From CAZHAC01 sp964383855 (GTDB lineage Bacteria > Chloroflexota > Dormibacteria > Dormibacterales > Dormibacteraceae), in the NCBI GenBank assembly GCA_964383855.1, contig CAYLIP010000056.1, positions 1 through 15,845 of the forward strand: 15,845 nt of DNA. Reading direction: 5' to 3'. Position numbers and translations under genes: made by a program. Positions 6,610-11,775 of the stretch are shown one piece after another (the first letter of the stretch is position 1; each line of letters begins with the position of its first letter). The notes beneath the pieces were generated by a model. It worked only from the letters and a program-made list of their open reading frames with translations, was not told the origin of the DNA and searched no databases.

Positions 6610-7325
6610 TCTTCCAGCTCCACGATCACCGGCCGGTGGTCGGAGGCGGCGGTCGAAGCGGCATAGGCGCGATGGAGCATGCCCGGGGGCGCCGCGAACA
6701 CGGCATCCAGCTTCTGGCGGACGCGGGCCGCGGTGTGGGTCCACCGGATCCCATCGCTCACCTCCTCGTACCCGCGGTGCCGCGCCATCGCTCGCAGCCG
6801 GGTCCAGCGCATGGTGCCGGCGTGGCCGTAGGTGTTGAGGTCGCCCGCGATCAGGGCCAGGTCGACGGGGTCGCGGGCGGCGACCTCGTCCAGGAGGTGC
6901 GTGAGCTGAGCGTGCTTGTGCGCGATGCCAAGGACATCGAGGTGGACGACGGTGATCCTCAGGCTGCGGGGGCCGGCGCAGCCCTCGGCGACCAGCGCAT
7001 TGCGCTGGCTGGCCGGCAGAGCGCGCAGCAAACGCCCGCTCGGCGCCGGCAGGTCGAGGACCCGGCGCCCGCCAATCTCGATCCGGCTGGCGTCCCAGAC
7101 CAGCGCGTTGGCCTGGGGCCTTCCCCGGAGGTGCTGCGCGCGCACCTGCCAGGCGAGGTAACCGGGACCGAGCGCCTCGGCGATGCGGTCGGCGTCCGGG
7201 CGGCCACCATGCTCCGACACCTCCTGCAGCGCCAGCGCGTCGAGCCGCGGCAGCGCCTGCACCTCCTGGAGGATCTCGGGAAGGCGCAGTCCCAGGTGCA
7301 CGTTCCAGGTCGCGATCCGCAGCAT
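6606..7325 (-). CDS. Endonuclease/exonuclease/phosphatase (EEP) family protein
   Basis: The 239-residue protein has every EEP landmark in order: TWNVHLG (N8), LQEV (metal-ligand E35), VVHLD (H128), GDLNTYG (D162, N164), QKLDAVF (205-210) and SDHRPV (D229, H230). This Mg-dependent fold covers DNase I/AP-endonuclease-like nucleases and sugar- or lipid-phosphodiesterases. The short length and absence of a signal peptide leave the substrate open. The ATG has no Shine-Dalgarno site, but TAACCT lies exactly 7 nt upstream, so leaderless initiation is likely. Its last codon overlaps the next gene by 4 bp, which makes it a natural partner of the phosphodiesterase downstream; both could act on the same phosphodiester-containing molecule. 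Confidence 0.88.
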   Translation of the reverse strand: MLRIATWNVHLGLRLPEILQEVQALPRLDALALQEVSEHGGRPDADRIAEALGPGYLAWQVRAQHLRGRPQANALVWDASRIEIGGRRVLDLPAPSGRLLRALPASQRNALVAEGCAGPRSLRITVVHLDVLGIAHKHAQLTHLLDEVAARDPVDLALIAGDLNTYGHAGTMRWTRLRAMARHRGYEEVSDGIRWTHTAARVRQKLDAVFAAPPGMLHRAYAASTAASDHRPVIVELED

Positions 7326-7332
7326 GAGGAAC

Positions 7333-7338
7333 AGGTTA
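7333..7338 (-). promoter_or_regulatory. Candidate -10 box (TAACCT), leaderless EEP gene
   Basis: In the 31-bp gap after trpS, minus-strand TAACCT is followed by GTTCCTC and then ATG. There is no ribosome-binding site in the gap. This would give the EEP and phosphodiesterase genes a promoter separate from trpS. No clear -35 is seen. Confidence 0.5.
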
Positions 7339-7356
7339 GGGCGGCTGCGCGCGCGC

Positions 7357-8349
7357 TCAGTCGAGCGCGGCGGGCGCCACGAACCCCATTCGCTCGTACA
7401 TGCGTCGGAGTGTGGGGGTCGACGCCTGCCGGGCCTTCTCGGCGCCCCGCGCCAGGAGCCGGCGCAGCTGCTCGGGGTCGCTGCGCAGCTCGTCGTAGCG
7501 CCGGCGAATCGGCCCCACCAGTGTCACCACCGCCTCCGCCACGTCGGCCTTGAACTTCCCGTAGCCGGCGCCGTCGTAGTCGCGCTCGATCTCCTCGGGC
7601 GAGCGTCCGGTGGCCACCGCCATGATGTCGATCAGGTTGGTTATGCCGGGCTTGTCGAGCCCGCGGCGGACCTCGCGACCCGTGTCGGTGACGGCACTCC
7701 TGATCTTCTTGGCGAGCACGTCGGCGTCATCGAGCAGGTAGAGGGTGCCCTGCTCGCTGCCTCCGGTGGTCGACATCTTGCGATCGGGCTCCTGGAGGTC
7801 CATGATCCGGGCTCCGACTTCCGGGTGGATTCCACGCGGAATCGTGAAGGTGGCGCCGAAGCGCGCGTTGAAGCGTTCGGCGACATCCCGCGCGAGCTCG
7901 ATGTGCTGGCGCTGGTCGTCGCCCACCGGCACCGCGTCGGTCTGGTAGAGCAGGATGTCGCCGGCCATCAGGACCGGGTAGGTGAGCAGCGCGGCAGAGA
8001 CCGATTCCTGCCGGGCCGACTTGTCCTTGAACTGCGTCATGCGCCGCAGCTCGCCGACGGTGGCGACCGCGCTCAGCAGCCAGTTCGCCTCGGCATGCGC
8101 CGTGACGTGGCTCTGGATGAAGACGGTCGACCGTTCCGGGTCGAGGCCGGTCGCGAAGAGGATCGCCGCCAGGTCGAGGCAGCGCTCGTGGAGATCCCTG
8201 GGATCGTAGGCGACGCTGATCGAGTGGAGATCGACGACGCAGAAGAAGGCGTCGTTGCCCTCCGCGGTCGCCACATACTGGCGGAAGCCTCCGCTGTAGT
8301 TCCCGAAATGCTTGCTGCCGGTGGCCTGGATGCCCGAGAAGATGCGCAT
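7357..8349 (-). CDS. trpS: Tryptophanyl-tRNA synthetase
   Basis: The 330-residue class I synthetase charges tRNA(Trp). MRIFSGIQATG starts the Rossmann fold, with HIGH-equivalent KHFGNY (13-18). MAGDILLY (128-135) and VPVGDDQRQHIELARDVAERFN (begins at 140) are diagnostic for TrpS. The second signature is KMSTT (191-195) rather than KMSKS; this variant, followed by GGSEQGTLYLLDD, is known in a high-G+C subgroup of bacterial TrpS. Length is normal and the start is conserved. Minus-strand GATAAT lies 13 nt upstream, in the 25-bp gap after the Nudix gene. No ribosome site is visible, so a very short leader is likely. Probably the essential housekeeping copy, though a second trpS elsewhere cannot be excluded. 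Confidence 0.96.
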   Translation of the reverse strand: MRIFSGIQATGSKHFGNYSGGFRQYVATAEGNDAFFCVVDLHSISVAYDPRDLHERCLDLAAILFATGLDPERSTVFIQSHVTAHAEANWLLSAVATVGELRRMTQFKDKSARQESVSAALLTYPVLMAGDILLYQTDAVPVGDDQRQHIELARDVAERFNARFGATFTIPRGIHPEVGARIMDLQEPDRKMSTTGGSEQGTLYLLDDADVLAKKIRSAVTDTGREVRRGLDKPGITNLIDIMAVATGRSPEEIERDYDGAGYGKFKADVAEAVVTLVGPIRRRYDELRSDPEQLRRLLARGAEKARQASTPTLRRMYERMGFVAPAALD

Positions 8350-8362
8350 GGGGGAGACACCG

Positions 8363-8368
8363 ATTATC
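8363..8368 (-). promoter_or_regulatory. Candidate -10 box (GATAAT) of trpS
   Basis: GATAAT (one mismatch to TATAAT) on the minus strand lies 13 nt before the trpS ATG, in the gap between Nudix and trpS. The implied leader is about 6 nt and contains no Shine-Dalgarno sequence. A matching -35 was not found 16-18 bp upstream. Confidence 0.4.
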
Positions 8369-8374
8369 CCTGCC

Positions 8375-8839
8375 TCAGGTCGCCGCCAGCCGGTGCAGGG
8401 CCAGCATCAGCGCCGCCACCGTCTTCATGTCCGCCAGGTCGCCCTCCGCGGCCAGAATCGCCACCTCCCGGAAGGGCACCCTCACGACATCCCCGTCACC
8501 CTCCGCGCCGGTCGCCAGGAACACCTCCTGGCGCTCGCTGGTATAGCCAGGGCTCGGGAAGAGCGAACCGATGTGCTCGAACCGCTCCGCGGTCATCCCG
8601 CACTCCTCCTCGAGCTCACGGCGAGCCGTCGCCTCCGGCTCCTCGCCATCGACATCCCTGGTCCCGGCCGGGATTTCGAGCAGGTCCTGGCCCAGCGCCG
8701 GCCGGTGCTGGCGCACCAGCACAAGGTTGCCCTGCCGGTCGACCGCCACCACGGCCACCGAGCCGGGGTGCGCCACGATCTCGTGGCCGTCGGTCACGCG
8801 GACCTTGATCAGCCTCCCCTCGAATGCGTACTCGCTCAT
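8375..8839 (-). CDS. Nudix hydrolase, ADP-ribose pyrophosphatase-like
   Basis: The 154-residue enzyme would hydrolyse ADP-ribose or a similar nucleoside diphosphate sugar. LVLVRQHRPALGQDLLEIPAGT is the ADPRase-type lead-in (begins at residue 40). The Nudix box GTRDVDGEEPEATARRELEE continues into ECGM, giving RELEEECGM for the REUxEExGU part; its first loop has one more residue than the consensus, as is usual in this subgroup. Start: ATG 8839 is preferred over ATG 8860, seven codons upstream, because TAGGTT lies exactly 7 nt before it (leaderless geometry), and because 8860 would run into the start codon of the divergent reductase. First gene of the minus-strand cluster with trpS 25 bp downstream. 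Specificity beyond the family is not established. Confidence 0.9.
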   Translation of the reverse strand: MSEYAFEGRLIKVRVTDGHEIVAHPGSVAVVAVDRQGNLVLVRQHRPALGQDLLEIPAGTRDVDGEEPEATARRELEEECGMTAERFEHIGSLFPSPGYTSERQEVFLATGAEGDGDVVRVPFREVAILAAEGDLADMKTVAALMLALHRLAAT

Positions 8840-8845
8840 GTGTGT

Positions 8846-8851
8846 GAACCT
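8846..8851 (+). promoter_or_regulatory. Candidate -10 box (GAACCT) of the reductase gene
   Basis: Plus-strand GAACCT is followed by 7 nt and then ATG 8859. It keeps A2 and T6 of TANNNT but not T1. It resembles TAACCT before the EEP gene and occupies almost the same bases as the minus-strand box, so one element may serve both directions. Confidence 0.35.
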
Positions 8852-8852
8852 A
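8847..8852 (-). promoter_or_regulatory. Candidate -10 box (TAGGTT), leaderless Nudix gene
   Basis: Minus-strand TAGGTT is followed by CACACAC and then ATG 8839. It has the same 7-nt spacing as the HAD and EEP genes and overlaps the plus-strand element at 8846-8851. Confidence 0.45.
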
Positions 8853-8858
8853 ACGCTC

Positions 8859-9766
8859 ATGCGCCATGTCGAGGTCGCAGGGGTCCGGCTGCCGGTGATC
8901 GGCCTCGGCGCCTGGCAGTTCGGGTCGGTGGAGTGGGGCTACGGCCCCGAGTACCTGAACGGGACCGCGCTCGAGATCACGCGCCGGGCGCTCGACCTGG
9001 GCGTGAGCCTGCTCGACACCGCCGAGATCTACGGTTTTGGCCGCTCGGAGCGAGCGGTCGGCAAGGCGATCGAGGGGCGGCGGGATGAGGCGCTGGTCGC
9101 CACCAAGCTGTTCCCCGTGCTTCCCACCCGGTCGCTCGTCGCCCGCCGGCTCGGGGGATCGCTGAAACGGCTCGGCACCGACCATGTCGACCTCTACCAG
9201 TTGCACTGGCCGAACCCGGTCTGGCCCCTCAAGCACACGCTGGACGGCATCGGCGACCTGATGAACAGCGGCGCGGTGCGCCACTTCGGAGTCAGCAACC
9301 ACTCGCTCGAGCGATGGCGGAGGGCGGAGGACCTGCTCGGGCGGCCGGCTCTCGCCAACCAGGTGCAGTTCAACCTGGTCCAGGACGGGGCGCGTCGCGA
9401 CCTGGTTCCCCACGCGGCGGCGGCGGGCCGGGTCGTCATCGCCTACAGCCCGCTCGCGCAGGGCCTCCTCTCGGGCCGTTACGGGCCCGGTCGCCGGCCG
9501 AGCGGCGGGATCCGCCGGTTCAGCCCGCTCTTCCGCGACCTGGACCGGGTGAAGCGGCTGGGGGATGCGCTGCGGGAAGTCGTCCCTACGGTGCGACGCC
9601 CTCCCAGGTGGCGCTGGCCTGGGTGGTCCGACATCCCAACGTGGTCGCCATCCCGGGGGCAAGCAGCGTGCGCCAGCTGGAGGAGAACGCGGACGCCGGA
9701 GACCTGATCCTGACCGAGGACGACGATCAGCGGCTGCTTTCGGCGGCGGCCGCGTTCAGAGCGTAG
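8859..9766 (+). pseudogene. Aldo/keto reductase, disrupted by a single-base frameshift
   Basis: The first about 242 codons (to 9584) encode an AKR TIM barrel with its tetrad: D53 and Y58 in LLDTAEIYGFG, K83 in ATKLF, H116 in LHWPNP, then VSNHS, NQVQFN and YSPLAQGLLSGRYG. At 9584-9587 the frame breaks. The expected continuation YGATPSQVALAWVVRHPNVV, then IPGASSVRQLEENA, the NADP-binding end of the family, is read one frame back from TAC 9587 to TAG 9764-9766. Adding one C to the CCC at 9584-9586 restores a protein of about 302 residues, normal for the family. Unshifted, the frame ends at 9705-9707 with an unrelated tail of about 40 residues. Both halves are otherwise intact, so the lesion is recent or is a sequencing/assembly error. 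Substrate unknown. Confidence 0.85.
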
Positions 9767-9769
9767 GCT
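9764..9769 (+). promoter_or_regulatory. Candidate -10 box (TAGGCT) of the acyl-CoA synthetase gene
   Basis: TAGGCT lies 6 nt before ATG 9776, and its first three bases are the stop codon of the reductase. No Shine-Dalgarno sequence lies between. The layout is near-identical to the 7-nt leaderless spacing elsewhere in the window. Confidence 0.4.
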
Positions 9770-9775
9770 CCGCCC

Positions 9776-11704
9776 ATGGAGCTGATCACGCCGCGGGTGC
9801 GGGCCCTGCGGGAAGCGGCGCGCAGGGATCCCGAGGAGTTCTGGGCTTCGGCAGCCGAGATGCTGCCCTGGTTCCGCCACTGGGACCGGGTGTTCGACTG
9901 GGACCCGGAAGGGCCGGATGCGGCGGGCCGCTACTTCCGCTGGTTCGAGGGTGGACTGACCAACCTGGCGTGGAACGCCGTCGACCGCCACGTCGAGCGG
10001 GGCTGGGGCGGCCACGCCGCGCTGGTCTGGGAGAGCGAGTCGGGTGAACGGGCGACCCTCACCTACGCGCAGCTGCTGTCGGCGGTGAAGCAAACCGCCG
10101 CCGCCCTGCGCGCCCTCGGAGTGGGGAAGGGCGACCGGGTGGCGATCTACATGCCGACGTGTCCGGAGGCGATCGTGGCCATGCTCGCCTGCGCGCGGAT
10201 CGGCGCCATCCACATCGTCGTCTTCGCCGGCTTCGGCGCGGGCGCGCTTGGCGATCGGGTGCGGATGTCGGGTGCCCGCGCCGTCCTCTGCGCCGACCGG
10301 ACCTTCCGCAAGGGCAATGACGTGCCTCTGAAGGAGATCGTCGACGCCGCGGTCGCCGGGGTCGAGGCGGTCGAGAAGGTCGTCGTCCTGCGCCGAGGCG
10401 GCGGGACGTGCCCGATGACCGCCGGCCGCGACCTGGACTGGCCGGAATTCCTGGCCGGGGGAGCCGGAGGCGACTCTTCGTACGAGGAGATGGAGTCGAA
10501 CGAGCCGGCTTTCATCCTGGCCACCTCCGGGACCACCGCCAAGCCCAAGCTGGCCGTCCACACCCATGGCGGCTACCAGGTCTTCATCCACGCCACCGGA
10601 GACTGGGTCTTCGGCCTGGACGAGTCCGACGTCTGGTGGTCGACCTCGGACATAGGCTGGGTGGTGGGGCACAGCTACATCGTCTATGCGCCGCTCCTGG
10701 CCGGCTGCACGACGATCGCGTTCGAGGGCGCCCTGGACCATCCCGGCCCGGAGACCTTCTACCGCATCGTCGAGGAGAACGCTGTCAACGGCGTCTTCAC
10801 CTCGCCGACAGCCGTCCGGCTGCTGATGAAGTACGGCGCCGAACCCGCGCGCGGGCATGACCTCGAGTCTCTCGACCGCGTCTTCTGCGCCGGTGAGGTG
10901 CTCAACGCGCCGGCCTGGGAGTGGCTGCAGAGGGAGGTGCTCCAGGACCGGATACCGGTCATCGACCACATGTGGCAGACGGAGACCGGCGGCCCCATCA
11001 TCGGCAACCCGTGGGGCCTGGGCATGCTGCCGATCAAGCCCGGCTCCTCGGGGATCGCGCTGCCCGGAATCGAGGGCGCGATCATGACGCCCGAGGGCAA
11101 GGCCTGCCCGCCCGGAGAGAAGGGCATCTTCGTGATCACGAAGCCCTTCCCCGGCCTCACCGCCACGCTCTGGGGCGAGGTCGACCGGTATGCCCGCGAC
11201 TACTGGCAGCGCATCCCCGGGACAGCCGCCTACTTCTCGGGCGACGCCGCTGCGATCGACGAGGATGGCTATCTCTGGTTCAGCGGCCGGGCCGACGAGA
11301 TCATCAAGATCGCCGGTCACCGGGTGGGCACGATCGAGGTGGAGACGGCGTTCCTCCGCCACCCGGCGGTTGCCGAGGCCGGGGTCACCGGGCGGCCCGA
11401 CCCCGTTCGCATGGAGGTGATCTCGGCGTTCATCGTGCTCAGGCAGGGTCACCAGGCCTCGGAGGCGCTGAAGGACGAGCTTCTCGAGACGGTCCGGCGC
11501 GAGCTTGGACCGGTGGCAGTCATCGGCGAGCTCAATTTCGTGCCCATGCTGCCAAAGACGCGGAGTGGCAAGATCATGCGACGCGTCCTGAAGGCGGTCA
11601 CGCTGGACCGCGATCCAGGTGACATCTCGACCATCGAGGACGAGGGCTCGGTCGCCGAAGCCCGCGAAGCCTGGCATCAGATGCGTGAGGAGCTTATGCG
11701 GTAG
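9776..11704 (+). CDS. acs: Acetyl-CoA synthetase-like acyl-CoA ligase (AMP-forming)
   Basis: The 642-residue ANL-superfamily enzyme forms acyl-AMP and then acyl-CoA. It follows acetyl-CoA synthetase closely in length and layout: an N-terminal ACS segment with WFEGGLTNLAWNAVDRH, GDRVAIYMPTCPEA, ACARIGAIHIVVFAGF, the P-loop ATSGTTAKPK, WWSTSDIGWVVGHSYIVY, HMWQTETGG, FSGDAA, FSGRADEIIKIAGHRVGTIE and PKTRSGKIMRR, whose Lys is the usual acetylation-regulated residue. The Trp in MWQTETGG corresponds to the Trp that keeps the acyl pocket small, favouring acetate or propionate. Odd feature: the P-loop reads SGTTAKPKLAVH, with Ala and Leu where TGKPKG is usual. The gene begins 9 bp after the reductase, probably leaderless. 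Acetate is the best guess; propionate or acrylate is possible. Confidence 0.85.
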   Translation: MELITPRVRALREAARRDPEEFWASAAEMLPWFRHWDRVFDWDPEGPDAAGRYFRWFEGGLTNLAWNAVDRHVERGWGGHAALVWESESGERATLTYAQLLSAVKQTAAALRALGVGKGDRVAIYMPTCPEAIVAMLACARIGAIHIVVFAGFGAGALGDRVRMSGARAVLCADRTFRKGNDVPLKEIVDAAVAGVEAVEKVVVLRRGGGTCPMTAGRDLDWPEFLAGGAGGDSSYEEMESNEPAFILATSGTTAKPKLAVHTHGGYQVFIHATGDWVFGLDESDVWWSTSDIGWVVGHSYIVYAPLLAGCTTIAFEGALDHPGPETFYRIVEENAVNGVFTSPTAVRLLMKYGAEPARGHDLESLDRVFCAGEVLNAPAWEWLQREVLQDRIPVIDHMWQTETGGPIIGNPWGLGMLPIKPGSSGIALPGIEGAIMTPEGKACPPGEKGIFVITKPFPGLTATLWGEVDRYARDYWQRIPGTAAYFSGDAAAIDEDGYLWFSGRADEIIKIAGHRVGTIEVETAFLRHPAVAEAGVTGRPDPVRMEVISAFIVLRQGHQASEALKDELLETVRRELGPVAVIGELNFVPMLPKTRSGKIMRRVLKAVTLDRDPGDISTIEDEGSVAEAREAWHQMREELMR

Positions 11705-11721
11705 AACTAGTCCGTGATGGG

Positions 11722-11758
11722 GGGTGGGCCACTATCAGTCTTGAGCTGAGGCCCGCCC
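11722..11758 (+). terminator. Hairpin between the ligase and membrane-protein genes
   Basis: GGGTGGGCC (11722-11730) pairs with GGCCCGCCC (11750-11758) over 9 bp with one G-T pair; part of the 19-nt loop can also pair (CAG/CTG). No T-run follows. It ends directly beside the ribosome-binding site at 11759, so it may attenuate readthrough from the ligase gene or tune access to that site. Confidence 0.4.
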
Positions 11759-11769
11759 GGAGGCGAGGG
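11759..11769 (+). promoter_or_regulatory. Shine-Dalgarno site deciding a CTG start
   Basis: GGAGGCGAGGG is the strongest ribosome-binding sequence in the window, ending 6 nt before CTG 11776. No in-frame ATG, GTG or TTG lies between the upstream stop (11686-11688) and ATG 11854. Confidence 0.55.
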
Positions 11770-11775
11770 TGGCCG

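Noticed and set aside
6610..6744. ATG 6744 as start of the phosphodiesterase
   Set aside because: The added 45 residues lie wholly inside the EEP gene in another frame, look like shadow sequence and precede a complete first beta strand.
7347..7354. Alternating GC run between trpS and the EEP gene
   Set aside because: Short and expected at this base composition; no repeat array or Z-DNA-scale tract.
8840..8860. ATG 8860 as start of the Nudix gene
   Set aside because: It would overlap the divergent reductase start codon and has neither a ribosome site nor a -10 at a useful distance; ATG 8839 has the leaderless spacing.
9579..9590. Programmed -1 ribosomal frameshift in the aldo/keto reductase
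   Set aside because: No X XXY YYZ slippery heptamer is present at the junction and I saw no downstream stem or pseudoknot. Aldo/keto reductases are not known to use frameshifting, so mutation or base-calling error is simpler.
9479..11677. 732-codon minus-strand open frame opposite the acyl-CoA ligase
   Set aside because: Translation is low-complexity, rich in Arg, Gly, Asp and His, with no recognisable motif. It is an antisense shadow caused by high G+C; the plus-strand ligase has every family motif.
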